The notes below the pieces were generated by a model. That model was not told where the DNA came from. It saw nothing but the letters and a program-made list of their open reading frames with translations, and ran no database searches. From contig CAJWTH010000006.1 of assembly GCA_913047725.1 (NCBI GenBank), positions 1 to 43,539 on the forward strand: a stretch of DNA of 43,539 nt, in the 5' to 3' direction. Positions 1-8,670 of the stretch are shown here, piece by piece. Both the position numbers and the translations under genes were made by a program. Every line of letters begins with the position of its first letter. The stretch's first letter is position 1. Source of the DNA: an uncultured Planktomarina sp. (GTDB lineage: Bacteria > Pseudomonadota > Alphaproteobacteria > Rhodobacterales > Rhodobacteraceae).

Positions 1-658
1 GATCAACCTCAGAATTAGGCTTACTCCAGTCTATCCGAGCTTCGGATTTATCAATCTTTTTCGCATAGCAAGCCCCATTATTGTCCTGCTTAATGGCAGG
101 GTAACCACTTAAATCTGCCAAAACATCAACAATTGCTTTCGCCCCCAAAATTGCTAACCGATCATGTAATTGGGCAGATGTCTCAGTGACACCAATATCT
201 AAATCTCTGCAATGTCGTATAGGACCAGTATCTAACCCCGCATCCATGTCCATAATGCAGACACCGGTCCGACTATCACCAGCCATAATTGCGCGATTGA
301 TTGGCGCAGCACCACGCCACCTTGGTAAAAGGCTGGCATGAATATTTAAACACCCATAAACTGGCAAGCTGAGTAGTGCCTGAGGTAGTAACAGGCCATA
401 GGCAACTACGACTGCAACATCTGCACTATGAGCTGCAAAGGTTTCAATATCCGTCAAATTTTTAAAATTAACGGGGGTGAAAACCGGCCACCCAAGTTTT
501 TCAGCTAGCTGATGTACCGGCGACAGGCGCAGCTTTTGTCCGCGTCCTCCCTTTCGTGGTGGTTGACTATAAACTGCTGTTATATCATGTCCAGACGCCG
601 CCAAAGCTTCCAACGCAGGCACAGAAAATTCTGGAGTGCCCATAAAAACTATGCGCAT
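1..658 (-). CDS. fmt: Methionyl-tRNA formyltransferase, partial (3' end beyond left edge)
   Basis: Transfers a formyl group from 10-formyl-THF to initiator Met-tRNA in the cytoplasm. Translating the minus strand from the ATG at 658 gives [19 protein letters not shown], the usual Fmt N-terminus, and further on [20 protein letters not shown] with the catalytic Asn/His of the formyltransferase fold, then MDAGLDTGP. About 219 codons are present, roughly the catalytic domain; the C-terminal tRNA-binding domain lies off the window. The start lies inside the end of the upstream deformylase-like gene (10 bp overlap), so it is the third gene of a translationally coupled def / def-like / fmt unit. The frame is open to position 1, so I read it as complete in the genome and cut only by the window edge. 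Confidence 0.95.
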   Translation of the reverse strand, partial: MRIVFMGTPEFSVPALEALAASGHDITAVYSQPPRKGGRGQKLRLSPVHQLAEKLGWPVFTPVNFKNLTDIETFAAHSADVAVVVAYGLLLPQALLSLPVYGCLNIHASLLPRWRGAAPINRAIMAGDSRTGVCIMDMDAGLDTGPIRHCRDLDIGVTETSAQLHDRLAILGAKAIVDVLADLSGYPAIKQDNNGACYAKKIDKSEARIDWSKPNSEVD

Positions 659-1143
659 AACTTTTCTGCTTTTTTAATAAGCATTCCCCTTTTTAGCTTG
701 GATAGGTTATCAAAATACATGCGTCCATTTAGATGATCAATCTGGTGCAATGTCGAGCGCGCCCAAAGTCCAACTAAATCTCTCTCTTGGATAACACCCA
801 ACTCATTTAAATAACGGATAGTAATACCACGTGGGCGTTTAATTTCTGAAGACACGTATGCCAAGTTAGGGCTCGCCTCCTTGCCAACTTCAATTTTTTG
901 AGATGCATGCAAGACTTCGGGGTTAGCCATACGAATTACTTTACCACGTTCTAAGGAGGCATCCACAACAGCCAAACTTAGGGCTATTCCCAGCTGCGGT
1001 GCTGCTAAGCCAACACCTGGCATCTTCTCCATAACAACAATCATATCAGTCCATAATTGTAGAATTTCAGAAGTAACTTTAGTGACATTTTTAGCCTTAG
1101 TCTTTAGGCATGGGTGAGGCCACGGCACAATTTTAAGGGTCAT
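649..1143 (-). CDS. Peptide deformylase-like protein with degraded active site
   Basis: 164 residues, a full-length peptide deformylase fold by sequence. Motif 1 is intact ([10 protein letters not shown]). Motif 2, which carries the metal-binding Cys (EGCLS in active enzymes), is replaced by KEASPNLAY with no Cys. Motif 3 reads HQIDH where active enzymes have HExDH, so the catalytic Glu has become Gln although both His remain. It lies directly downstream of the intact def (ATGA overlap at 1140-1143) and overlaps fmt by 10 bp, so it is co-expressed with both. With two active-site changes it is unlikely to deformylate by the usual mechanism; it could bind ribosomes or nascent chains, or act on something else. 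The frame is intact and clean, which argues against a pseudogene. Paralogues of this kind occur in Rhodobacterales as far as I recall. Confidence 0.88.
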   Translation of the reverse strand: MTLKIVPWPHPCLKTKAKNVTKVTSEILQLWTDMIVVMEKMPGVGLAAPQLGIALSLAVVDASLERGKVIRMANPEVLHASQKIEVGKEASPNLAYVSSEIKRPRGITIRYLNELGVIQERDLVGLWARSTLHQIDHLNGRMYFDNLSKLKRGMLIKKAEKLCA

Positions 1144-1661
1144 GAGCGCGCCTGTTCTCTTTTTAGTTTTTGCATTTTTCGTGTAATCAACTGTCGACGC
1201 AATGGTTTGAGATAATCAATAAACAGTTTGCCGTTCAAATGATCTAATTCATGTTGGGCACAGGTAGCCCATAGTCCTTGAAAACGTTCTTGGTGTAATT
1301 CACCATCAAGTCCCAGCCATCGCATTTCTACAGTCTTTGGACGCTCTACATCACCATACTGTTCGGGGATAGAAAGACATCCCTCCTCATAAGTATTGGT
1401 ATCTTCTGAGCTCCATACAGTTTCAGGGTTTAACAGAACCATTGGGCGCGGTGTCGCCCCCTCTTCCTTAACACAATCCATTACAAACAATCGGCTCATT
1501 ACCCCTATCTGCGGCGCAGCGAGCCCAATACCTGGAGCAGCGTACATTGTTTCCAGCATATCGTCAGCCAAACGCTTAATTTCAGAAGTAACCTGGCTCA
1601 ACGAGGCAGCTTTCTTTTTTAAACGAGGGTCAGGATGGATCAGTATAGTGCGTAAAGTCAT
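1140..1661 (-). CDS. def: Peptide deformylase
   Basis: 173 residues. Removes the N-formyl group from nascent proteins using a metal ion (Fe2+ or Zn2+). All three family motifs are present: GIGLAAPQIG near residue 44, EEGCLSIPE with the metal-ligand Cys, and QHELDHLNG with the two His ligands and the catalytic Glu. Length matches the bacterial norm (about 165-175). It is the first gene of the minus-strand unit def / def-like / fmt, and its stop overlaps the next start as ATGA. The divergent neighbour is a C-S lyase starting at 1850, so the def promoter should lie within 1662-1849. Pairing of def with fmt is the standard formyl-cycle arrangement. Confidence 0.96.
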   Translation of the reverse strand: MTLRTILIHPDPRLKKKAASLSQVTSEIKRLADDMLETMYAAPGIGLAAPQIGVMSRLFVMDCVKEEGATPRPMVLLNPETVWSSEDTNTYEEGCLSIPEQYGDVERPKTVEMRWLGLDGELHQERFQGLWATCAQHELDHLNGKLFIDYLKPLRRQLITRKMQKLKREQARS

Positions 1662-1849
1662 ATTAAGTTATTATTCAATGCACGACCCAATCGCAATTCC
1701 TTGATAGCACTTTTTTCAAAGTCCCTTTTATAACAAGCTAATCTGAAAATTTGTTAAAAAATTACCCTTAGGTCTACAGACAAAGAGAGACTATCAGCTT
1801 AGATACAGTCAAAAGTTATTTAAGTTTCACATAAATTTACGGAAAAATC

Positions 1850-3016
1850 ATGGACTTTGATGAGAGCATAGATCGGCGAAATACCCATTCTGAAAAGTGG
1901 GATTCTATGGAAACCCGATACGGGGTTTCGGCAAATGACGGTATTCCAATGTGGATTGCCGATATGGATTTTCGACCACCTCAAGTTGTTCAAGATGCTT
2001 TGTCCAATATGCTGGCCCATGGAGTATATGGCTACTTTGGAGATCAAAATGACTACTTAAACTCAATTCAATGGTGGATGAAGCATCGCCATGGTTGGAA
2101 TGTGCCTCGTTCAGGCATTTTCACCACCCACGGATTGGTTAACGGAACTGCAATGTGTATCGACACCTTCACAGATCCTGGCGACGGTGTGATCCTATTT
2201 ACACCTGTTTACCATTCCTTTGCCAAAGTGATTGTCGCAAACAATAGGCAAGTCGTGGAAATGGAATTAGTTAACAATAATGGTCGTTATGAAATGGACT
2301 TTGACACTTATGATGCGGTAATTCCTACGAATGCTCGGATGGTAGTGCTTTGTTCACCACACAACCCCGGTGGTCGTGTTTGGACCCGCGCTGAACTGGA
2401 ACAACTGGCCGCTTTTGTGCGTCGACATGATCTAATCTTAGTGAGCGACGAGATCCATCATGATCTAACATTCGGTATAAAACATACCCCAATGGCACTT
2501 ATAGAAGGAATTAAAGACCAGCTAATAATGATGACTGCTACCACTAAAACGTTTAATATTGCAGGTGGACATGTGGGCAACGTAATTATTGAAAGCCCAG
2601 ACCTTCGAGACCGTTTTGCAAAAAGAATGACAGCACTTGGCCTTTCCCCCAACGCCTTTGGTCTACACATGGCAACCGCAGCCTACTCGGAGGGTGGCGC
2701 CACTTGGTTGGACGCACTCGTTAAATATTTAGACGGTAACCGTAAATTATTTGATGCGGGCATCAACGCTATCCCTGGACTTAAATCAATGCAGCTTGAA
2801 GCTACCTATTTGGCGTGGGTCGATTTTTCTAGAACCGGAATGGCCAAAGAAGATTTTACTGCTCGGGTTGAAAATTCTGCTAAAATTGCTGTAAATTACG
2901 GCCCAACTTTTGGGAGTGGCGGTGAACAATTCTTACGCTTTAACATCGGAACAACTCGCGCAAATATAGAATTAGCAGTGGCAAAATTACAGGCAGCATT
3001 TAAGGATTTACAATAG
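1850..3016 (+). CDS. patB: PatB/MalY-type PLP-dependent C-S lyase (cystathionine beta-lyase-like aminotransferase fold)
   Basis: 388 residues, fold type I PLP enzyme. The N-terminus carries the PatB/MalY signature region (IPMWIADMDF), the PLP-phosphate region includes SPHNPGGRVW, VSDEIHHDL holds the Asp that contacts the pyridine nitrogen, and TATTKTFNIAGG contains the Schiff-base Lys. The C-terminus has the carboxylate-binding Arg (FLRFNIGTTRANIE). Such enzymes cleave cystathionine or related thioethers to a thiol, pyruvate and ammonia; some act instead on cysteine conjugates. The neighbours give no further hint of substrate. It is convergent with the gene ending at 3041, with an inverted repeat between them. 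Family is certain, exact substrate is not. Confidence 0.9.
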   Translation: MDFDESIDRRNTHSEKWDSMETRYGVSANDGIPMWIADMDFRPPQVVQDALSNMLAHGVYGYFGDQNDYLNSIQWWMKHRHGWNVPRSGIFTTHGLVNGTAMCIDTFTDPGDGVILFTPVYHSFAKVIVANNRQVVEMELVNNNGRYEMDFDTYDAVIPTNARMVVLCSPHNPGGRVWTRAELEQLAAFVRRHDLILVSDEIHHDLTFGIKHTPMALIEGIKDQLIMMTATTKTFNIAGGHVGNVIIESPDLRDRFAKRMTALGLSPNAFGLHMATAAYSEGGATWLDALVKYLDGNRKLFDAGINAIPGLKSMQLEATYLAWVDFSRTGMAKEDFTARVENSAKIAVNYGPTFGSGGEQFLRFNIGTTRANIELAVAKLQAAFKDLQ

Positions 3017-3021
3017 TTTTT

Positions 3022-3061
3022 GCTCTGATTGAAGCATTACTCAATTACGACCAATCAGAGC
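3022..3061. repeat. 10-bp perfect inverted repeat between convergent genes, candidate bidirectional terminator
   Basis: GCTCTGATTG at 3022-3031 is the exact reverse complement of CAATCAGAGC at 3052-3061, with a 20-nt loop. It sits between the end of the C-S lyase gene (3016) and the convergent gene, whose last codons and stop (3041-3043) lie inside it. Neither arm is followed by a T-run in the direction of transcription: the T-run at 3017-3021 precedes the stem on the plus strand. A Rho-independent terminator is therefore not proven; an mRNA 3'-end protecting hairpin is the alternative. Confidence 0.5.
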
Positions 3062-3391
3062 AACGGGAGCATCTGAAGCCTGCTCGAAATCTAGTGGAGC
3101 TTGGTCTTCAGCTCGGGTGTTGCGTTTAAACTCGTACTTCATCTCCCCAGCATCCTCTTCCGAAGCAACTATCAAACACTGGTACAGATGCTTACCACCA
3201 TCATACAAGTCCACCAATCCACGCAACTGGGGTGCATCATCTAAGTCGATAGAAAAGCCGTGGCCCCAATACTTTAAAACTGTCAGGGTTTCCGAACCCA
3301 CACAAATACGCAGTCTACTCTTTTTACGGAGGCTATGCTTCCGAGCAGATTCTAAACCTTCTGCAACTTCTTTTGGCAAAAATGTTGTCAT
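3041..3391 (-). CDS. Conserved hypothetical protein (116 aa)
   Basis: No function recognised. The product is soluble, without signal peptide or membrane segment. It begins MTTFLPKEVAEGLESARK and has a basic stretch RKHSLRKKSRLRI, then a central part with GHGFSIDLDDAP, LVDLYDGGKHLYQCLIVA and an acidic tail ending in APVALIGRN. I chose the ATG at 3391 rather than the upstream in-frame ATG at 3421 because a strong ribosome site (GGGGAGA) lies 5 nt before it and nothing comparable precedes 3421. Related short proteins exist in Rhodobacterales as far as I remember, all unnamed. It reads in the same direction as the cob operon, which lies downstream of it: its start at 3391 is 66 bp to the left of the cobM stop at 3457, so it could be the last gene of that transcript. 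Confidence 0.72.
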   Translation of the reverse strand: MTTFLPKEVAEGLESARKHSLRKKSRLRICVGSETLTVLKYWGHGFSIDLDDAPQLRGLVDLYDGGKHLYQCLIVASEEDAGEMKYEFKRNTRAEDQAPLDFEQASDAPVALIGRN

Positions 3392-3456
3392 TGATGTCTC
3401 CCCGAGCCAAAACTTGGTCATAAATTAAAACAAGGTCAAGTTAACTCTGAAATGTT

Positions 3457-4239
3457 TTAATTATTGCTCACTGATGGGGTTTTTCTATTTCTGAGGACAT
3501 GCTCCATATTAGGGTCATAAAGAGCAGAATTCACAAAATCTTGTTGCTCTCTGAGTGCAGGCCCCAACAAAATCAAAGCAGTCCGAGTAATTTTAGCAGC
3601 CCGCACCTTTTTACGTATATCGCCTAAAGTGCCCCTGATTATAATCTGGTCAGGCCAGCTGGCCCGATATGCGACGACAACCGGGCAATCGACACCGTAA
3701 TGTGGTACCAAAACTCTTTCAATTTCCCTTAAGTTTCTAATAGCGAGATGGATTGCTAGCGTCGTACCAGAGATCGCAAAGTTTTCGAGTGTCTCGCCTG
3801 CTGGCATTGAAGTTGACTTCATGGACATCCGAGTCAAAACAATAGATTGTGCTACTTCAGGGATAGTTAACTCCTGCTTCAAGGCTGCAGCGACTGCTGT
3901 ATAAGCTGGAACACCAGGAATTATTTCATATTCGATGCCATCAGCCCGCAGGAGACGAATTTGCTCAGCAATCGCTCCATATAGCGAGGGGTCTCCCGAA
4001 TGCACACGGGCCACGTCCTGCCCTTTAGCATGCGCTTCCATAATTTCGGCATGCGTTTCATTTAAAGTTAGTGGTGCTGTGTCGACTACACGCGCATTTT
4101 CAGGTGCACAGTCAACAACCTCAACAGGCACTAAAGATCCAGCATAAAGACACACTGGACACTGGCCAATAATACGGGCTGCTTTCAGCGTTAGTAATTC
4201 GGGGTCACCCGGGCCTGCGCCTATGAAAAATACTTTCAT
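3457..4239 (-). CDS. cobM: Precorrin-4 C11-methyltransferase
   Basis: 260 residues of the class III SAM-dependent tetrapyrrole methylase fold. It adds the C11 methyl in the corrin ring. The N-terminal SAM-site loop reads FIGAGPGDPELLTLKAA, followed by the CobM-type YAGSLVP, HSGDPSLYGAI (the second conserved glycine-rich loop) and EIIPGVPAYTAVAAAL. Length fits CobM/CbiF (about 250-260). The start overlaps the stop of cbiG/cobJ as ATGA (4236-4239), so it is the fifth and last cob gene of the minus-strand operon cobH-cobL-cobI-cbiG/cobJ-cobM. Confidence 0.95.
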   Translation of the reverse strand: MKVFFIGAGPGDPELLTLKAARIIGQCPVCLYAGSLVPVEVVDCAPENARVVDTAPLTLNETHAEIMEAHAKGQDVARVHSGDPSLYGAIAEQIRLLRADGIEYEIIPGVPAYTAVAAALKQELTIPEVAQSIVLTRMSMKSTSMPAGETLENFAISGTTLAIHLAIRNLREIERVLVPHYGVDCPVVVAYRASWPDQIIIRGTLGDIRKKVRAAKITRTALILLGPALREQQDFVNSALYDPNMEHVLRNRKTPSVSNN

Positions 4240-6071
4240 GCTTTTTTCTCATCTCCAACAGCAGCTAAATCACCATCTATTTTTCGCGCGTATCCGCGTG
4301 GTGTAAACATGCGTGGTCCTTCGCCCAACTGAGTTAATTTTGAATTTGACGACCCAATTAAAACCACAGTCAACATATCGACCTCATCAACTTGCAGGTC
4401 TTTCAGCCTGCGATACCGAATAGACTCTTCGGGCCGACCGAGTGAACTCGCCAACATCACTGGCGTATCTACAGATCGGTATTTCAATAAAATATCACGG
4501 GCCTCAGCCATTAATGTACGACGTGTTTTAGAGACCGGGTTATACAGAGCAATCACGAAATCTCCTTCAGCCGCAGCTTGGAGACGACGCAATATATCTT
4601 GGCGCGGAGTAAGCAGGTCCGAAAGAGATATCGTGCAGAAATCATGGCCTAGCGGGGCTCCACCCCGAGCTGCAGCTGCCTGCAACGCAGAGACACCAGG
4701 TGAACAAATCACCTCAATTCGACGGGCTGCATCACTAACTCCCAAATGATCTGGGCTTCTATCTAACAACTCAAAAACTAAGGCTCCCATAGCATAAATT
4801 CCGGCATCTCCCGAACAAACCAATGCTACATTTTTACCTTTTCCTGCCTGCTCCAACGCATAACGACATCGGGCTTCCTCACCACCTAAGGGAAAATCTG
4901 AACGAATTTTTCCAGCTGCCAGCGGTCCTAGCAAATCAATATAGAGGCCGTATCCAACCAGCTCCTCTGCGTCGGCAATAAGCCGCGACACCTCAGGCGT
5001 ACGCCAACCAGCCTGACCTGGGCCAATACCAATAACAGATAACTTTCCACGGGCAGCACCACGTAACTTAGTCAAAGGCTTTTGGTTTAGGCAAAGAGCC
5101 ACAGTTGCATTCGCACTCTTACGTTTGTTGAACCAAAGCTCACCCAGATCACCAATTTGCGCCAAAGCAGCAGCCTCTGCTACACCGTGGCATCCCACTT
5201 CTGCAAAAACTACCTCTGACGGCGTAGCTAACCGCGATGTCTCCATCTCAAGCTCTGATGATGAAAAAAGCCGTAATGGTGAATTTAAAGTTTTTGCTAA
5301 GTGAAGAATTGCTGGCTCATCAGCCTTTAAACTAATTGTATTTACAGAATGTATTGCGGCGTCGCAAACCCCAGCTTCGTTTAAAACAGAACGCACCAGG
5401 TCAGCTAGTTCGTCAGGTGGACAATTCCGAGCACAACCCACACCAACCGTGATGCGCTGAGGCGAAAACTGAAGATGCCTGGGCCCCAAATCATTTTGAG
5501 CTAAGGTAGAACAGGTTATTCGAATTGACTCCCCCTCAGGTAAATCATTCAGCCAATCCGCCCGTTCATCACCTAAGATTAAAGCACCGCCTCCAGCCAA
5601 TAATACTGACACCACCTCCCTCGCATCCTTGCGATTAACCAGAGTCCAACCGTTTGGTGGCTCATCCAGAGACACCCCGAGCGAAACATCGCCCGCAGTA
5701 GTAACCGCTGCCTTTGCCCCAAGTACCTTTTCTATGTCGCGTGCCAAACGATTAGCGCCATGGTGCCCACCCAAAAGTGGGACGACAACGCCACCATTGT
5801 CAGAAATAGAAACTACAGGCGCCTCAGCTGTTTTATCATTCAACAAAGGTGCGACCGCCCGAATTAAAATCCCACTTGCACAAACTCCTACAATTGGTAC
5901 GCCCGCTGCAAAAAGATCCCTAACATGGTCCAAGGCATTCCCAAACCACACATCCGCTTCCAGCACTCGACCCTCTCGACCATGTACCTTAGCTCCAAGG
6001 GCAGCAGCTAGTTTTTTAGCTGTCTTTATCCCTGAGGCATTCAATGCTATAATCGCAGGCGTCAAAGCCAT
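4236..6071 (-). CDS. cobJ: Fused CbiG / precorrin-3B C17-methyltransferase (CobJ)
   Basis: 611 residues, two proteins in one chain. Residues 1 to about 200 match the CbiG N-terminal and central regions (GVCASGILIRAVAP, SISDNGGVVVPLLGGHHGAN). Residues about 207-330 match the CbiG C-terminal/CobE domain (ITVGVGCARNC, and FAEVGCHGVAEAAAL). Residues about 342-611 are CobJ: LSVIGIGPGQAGWRTPE forms the SAM loop, LVCSGDAGIYAMGALV the second loop, and IALYNPVSKTRR is typical of the C17-methyltransferase. CobJ performs C17 methylation and ring contraction. CobE is the aerobic-pathway relative of the CbiG C-domain, but here the full-length CbiG is present although the island otherwise has the aerobic, CobN-type genes. 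It overlaps cobI upstream by 10 bp and cobM downstream by 4 bp. Confidence 0.93.
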   Translation of the reverse strand: MALTPAIIALNASGIKTAKKLAAALGAKVHGREGRVLEADVWFGNALDHVRDLFAAGVPIVGVCASGILIRAVAPLLNDKTAEAPVVSISDNGGVVVPLLGGHHGANRLARDIEKVLGAKAAVTTAGDVSLGVSLDEPPNGWTLVNRKDAREVVSVLLAGGGALILGDERADWLNDLPEGESIRITCSTLAQNDLGPRHLQFSPQRITVGVGCARNCPPDELADLVRSVLNEAGVCDAAIHSVNTISLKADEPAILHLAKTLNSPLRLFSSSELEMETSRLATPSEVVFAEVGCHGVAEAAALAQIGDLGELWFNKRKSANATVALCLNQKPLTKLRGAARGKLSVIGIGPGQAGWRTPEVSRLIADAEELVGYGLYIDLLGPLAAGKIRSDFPLGGEEARCRYALEQAGKGKNVALVCSGDAGIYAMGALVFELLDRSPDHLGVSDAARRIEVICSPGVSALQAAAARGGAPLGHDFCTISLSDLLTPRQDILRRLQAAAEGDFVIALYNPVSKTRRTLMAEARDILLKYRSVDTPVMLASSLGRPEESIRYRRLKDLQVDEVDMLTVVLIGSSNSKLTQLGEGPRMFTPRGYARKIDGDLAAVGDEKKA

Positions 6072-6763
6072 GGATCAGCCCCCTTCGTAATTATAATCAT
6101 TGAAAAGTAAGGTGCCTTTTCCGGAGCATTTTCAAGATTGCAAACCAGCTCATCAGGCAAGCTGGCCCTCTCAATATACATTGCTTGTGCAGTAAGCCCA
6201 AGATCAGAAATGACACTGCGGATTTTATTCATATGACGCCCAACTTTCATTATGGCGACACTTTCAGCACCTTCAATACGCACTCGCAACTCATTCGTAG
6301 ATAACGGACCAGGCAGGACTGTCAGCCGTTCATTTCGCGCCGCCAGTGGTTTACCAGCCCGCGCCGCACATGCAGTTATTGAGGTTACCCCAGGCACAAC
6401 TTCAACCTGATAGTTTTCTACAAGGCGCGCATAAATATACATAAAACTGCCGTAGAAAAAGGGGTCGCCCTCACATAGATAAACTACATTGTTACCACCC
6501 AACAAAGCAGCCTCAATCCGTTTAGCTCCAACATCATAAGCAGCTTGGGCCGGACCCCTCTCGACGCTCATGGGAACGTCCATAACTATCTCTTCAACAC
6601 CCGAAGTAATTAAATTAGCGGCAATAGACCGGGCAAAGCTTTCTCCACCAGAAAGACTTGGATAAGCAATCACTCGAGCCTCTGAAATTAGACGGCTAGA
6701 TTTAATTGTAATCAAATCTGGATCACCGGGGCCAAGCCCCACACCATAAAGAATGCCCCTCAT
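6062..6763 (-). CDS. cobI: Precorrin-2 C20-methyltransferase
   Basis: 233 residues from the ATG at 6763, chosen because this ATG overlaps the stop of cobL as ATGA (6760-6763), like the other junctions in this operon; the frame is open 45 nt further upstream inside cobL. MRGILYGVGLGPGDPDLITIK is the start of the methylase with its SAM loop, followed by YLCEGDPFFYGSFMYI and EVVPGVTSITACAA, characteristic of CobI/CbiL. The enzyme makes precorrin-3A from precorrin-2. Length matches the family (about 230-240). It ends with a 10-bp overlap onto the cbiG/cobJ start. Confidence 0.95.
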   Translation of the reverse strand: MRGILYGVGLGPGDPDLITIKSSRLISEARVIAYPSLSGGESFARSIAANLITSGVEEIVMDVPMSVERGPAQAAYDVGAKRIEAALLGGNNVVYLCEGDPFFYGSFMYIYARLVENYQVEVVPGVTSITACAARAGKPLAARNERLTVLPGPLSTNELRVRIEGAESVAIMKVGRHMNKIRSVISDLGLTAQAMYIERASLPDELVCNLENAPEKAPYFSMIIITKGADPWL

Positions 6764-7959
6764 CGCTTTATAATGCTCCATTGAGTAACTGACATAAAAG
6801 ACCGCCATCCATGATATTGACCCACAGGCTCAGCGCGACTTACCGCCAAGCGCGACAACTCACCACCATGTTTTTCTAGCAATTCCATTAAAATCTTTTC
6901 ACTTTCAAGTGTCACAGCATTAGCGACAAACCGACCCAAGGGTTTAAGCGCAGCCCAAGCAGCGTCAAAAACTTCATTGGTTAATCCGCCACCAACAAAT
7001 ACAGCATCTGGTGGAGGCAATTCAATCAAAGCCAGTGGGGCCGATCCATCAACTAGTTGAAGCTGTGGAGTTCCAAGAGAAAGTGCGTTTTTGCTGGCCA
7101 TTAATCTTCGGTCCGCCCTCGGCTCAATGCCAATAGCTTGCGCATCACGCGCAGCTCTCATCCATTCGACCGCAACAGATCCACATCCTGCACCAATATC
7201 CCAAAGCAAAGCACCGCGCATCGGCATTAGCTTTGCAATTGTTAGCGCGCGCACCTCTCGCTTGGTCATAGTTCCGTCATGTTCAAAAAAATCATCAGGC
7301 AAACCTGGCACCCTGGGCAGCAGTAACGCATCAGGAGTGGCGATACATTCCACAGCCAAAGTATTAAAGGACGGAACCTCGTGGTCCCAGGTTTCAGCAT
7401 GACCGTTAAAAATCTGCTCGTTATCCCCACCCATTGCGGCCAAAACTGTCAGTTTTGATTGTCCAAATCCACGCGCAGTTAAGAAATTAGCAATTTCGCC
7501 TGGCGTTTGATCCCCTGTTGTCAATATTAATAAACGCTGTTTAGGTTGAATAAAAGCAATCATCTGCTCTACTGGCCGACCGTGCACAGTTAATGTTTCA
7601 ACATCAGCCATAGACCAACCCATTCGGGCTGCTGCAAGTTGAAACGCGCTAAGCTGCGGATAATAGGTGATCTCTACTGGTTCAATTGCACGCCCAATTC
7701 TTGCTCCAATTGAAAACCAAAGAGGGTCTCCAGTGGCCAAAACCACTACAGTCCTCCCACGCAGTGCGCGCAGTTTTTCAATCAAGGCATCGAAGGGACT
7801 CGGCCATTTAACCCTCTCCCCGGAAACATCGCCCGAAAGCTGGTGATGCCTTTCACCACCTACAATCACCTCTGCACTTTGAACGACTGCTCGAGTAGCA
7901 GGAGCTAGCCCTTCCAGGCCATCTTCACCAATGCCTACAATATGGAGCCAGCTTTTCAT
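6760..7959 (-). CDS. cobL: Precorrin-6Y C5,15-methyltransferase (decarboxylating), CbiE-CbiT fusion
   Basis: 399 residues. The N-terminal half is the CbiE class III methylase (LHIVGIGEDGLEGLAPATRA, VLATGDPLWFSIGARIG); the C-terminal half, from about residue 210, is the CbiT Rossmann methyltransferase with MTKREVRALTIAKL and the SAM motif WDIGAGCGSVAVEW. Together they methylate C5 and C15 and decarboxylate the C12 acetate to give precorrin-8x. Fused CobL is the usual form in aerobic cobalamin producers. Both ends are coupled by ATGA overlaps, with cobH upstream and cobI downstream. Confidence 0.95.
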   Translation of the reverse strand: MKSWLHIVGIGEDGLEGLAPATRAVVQSAEVIVGGERHHQLSGDVSGERVKWPSPFDALIEKLRALRGRTVVVLATGDPLWFSIGARIGRAIEPVEITYYPQLSAFQLAAARMGWSMADVETLTVHGRPVEQMIAFIQPKQRLLILTTGDQTPGEIANFLTARGFGQSKLTVLAAMGGDNEQIFNGHAETWDHEVPSFNTLAVECIATPDALLLPRVPGLPDDFFEHDGTMTKREVRALTIAKLMPMRGALLWDIGAGCGSVAVEWMRAARDAQAIGIEPRADRRLMASKNALSLGTPQLQLVDGSAPLALIELPPPDAVFVGGGLTNEVFDAAWAALKPLGRFVANAVTLESEKILMELLEKHGGELSRLAVSRAEPVGQYHGWRSFMSVTQWSIIKR

Positions 7960-8594
7960 TTGTTCGATATTGACGATTCTACAGCAATCGCATTGACTGC
8001 TGCAGCGGCGATCGCGGACCCTCCCCGCCGGCCTTGCAACGACACGAACTCACACCCACGAGGATTACCAGCCAATTCTGCTTTTGACTCCGCGGCACCG
8101 ACAAATCCCACAGGAAAGCCCAAGATTACGGCTGGTTTTGGCGCCCCTTCATCTATTAATTCAAGAAGGTGAAACAGCGCTGTCGGCGCATTGCCAATCG
8201 CGACAACTGCGCCCTCAAGTTGGTCAAGCCAAAGTTCAACTGCCGCTGCCGATCGAGTATTTGAGATAGCTTTAGCACGATCGGGAACTGACAGATCGTT
8301 CAGAGTTACCACAACTTTATTTTTAGCTGGAAGAAAACGACGAATGACACCTGCAGATAACATTTCACAATCACATAAAATAGGCGCCCCGGCGGCCAGT
8401 GCATTAGTCCCTGCCGTAAATGCCCGTTCAGAGAAGGCCAATCTGTCAGCAACATCAATCATGCCACACGCATGGATAACCCGCGTTGCTAACTTATCGA
8501 GGCCGTAGGGGAACCTATCCAAATTGGCCTCATGGACGACAGTCGCAAAGCTCTCCTTGTATATTTCTTCTGGGTTTTTTTTGTAGGGGCGCAT
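7956..8594 (-). CDS. cobH: Precorrin-8X methylmutase
   Basis: 212 residues from the ATG at 8594. This start is preceded by GAAGG 8 nt upstream; an in-frame GTG at 8633 has no ribosome site and lies in a hairpin, so I rejected it. The enzyme moves the methyl from C11 to C12 to make hydrogenobyrinate. It carries the VIHACGMID segment with the family's catalytic His, CDCEMLSAGV, and GFPVGFVGAAESKAEL, the typical CobH C-terminal region. It is the first enzyme gene of the five-gene minus-strand cob operon. The 126 nt upstream hold a possible leader peptide and a hairpin, listed separately. Confidence 0.95.
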   Translation of the reverse strand: MRPYKKNPEEIYKESFATVVHEANLDRFPYGLDKLATRVIHACGMIDVADRLAFSERAFTAGTNALAAGAPILCDCEMLSAGVIRRFLPAKNKVVVTLNDLSVPDRAKAISNTRSAAAVELWLDQLEGAVVAIGNAPTALFHLLELIDEGAPKPAVILGFPVGFVGAAESKAELAGNPRGCEFVSLQGRRGGSAIAAAAVNAIAVESSISNK

Positions 8595-8611
8595 CAGTAT
8601 GCCTTCGTTTG

Positions 8612-8633
8612 GTGGGTTATGGAGTAAACCCAC
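8612..8633 (-). promoter_or_regulatory. Hairpin immediately upstream of the cobH ribosome site
   Basis: On the minus strand GTGGGTT (8633-8627) pairs perfectly with AACCCAC (8618-8612) around an 8-nt loop. The stem ends only 5 nt before the cobH ribosome-binding GAAGG (8606-8602). It is not part of a B12 riboswitch, since no B12-box sequence is visible nearby. A role in translation or mRNA stability of the cob operon is inference from position only. Confidence 0.45.
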
Positions 8634-8670
8634 AACTCGAATTAGGTTTTTAAGTTCATTCTAATGTTTG

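Noticed and set aside
5629-6090. 153-codon plus-strand frame antisense to the CbiG domain
   Set aside because: The minus strand codes for a clearly recognisable CbiG; the opposite frame has a Ser/Thr/Pro-rich antisense composition.
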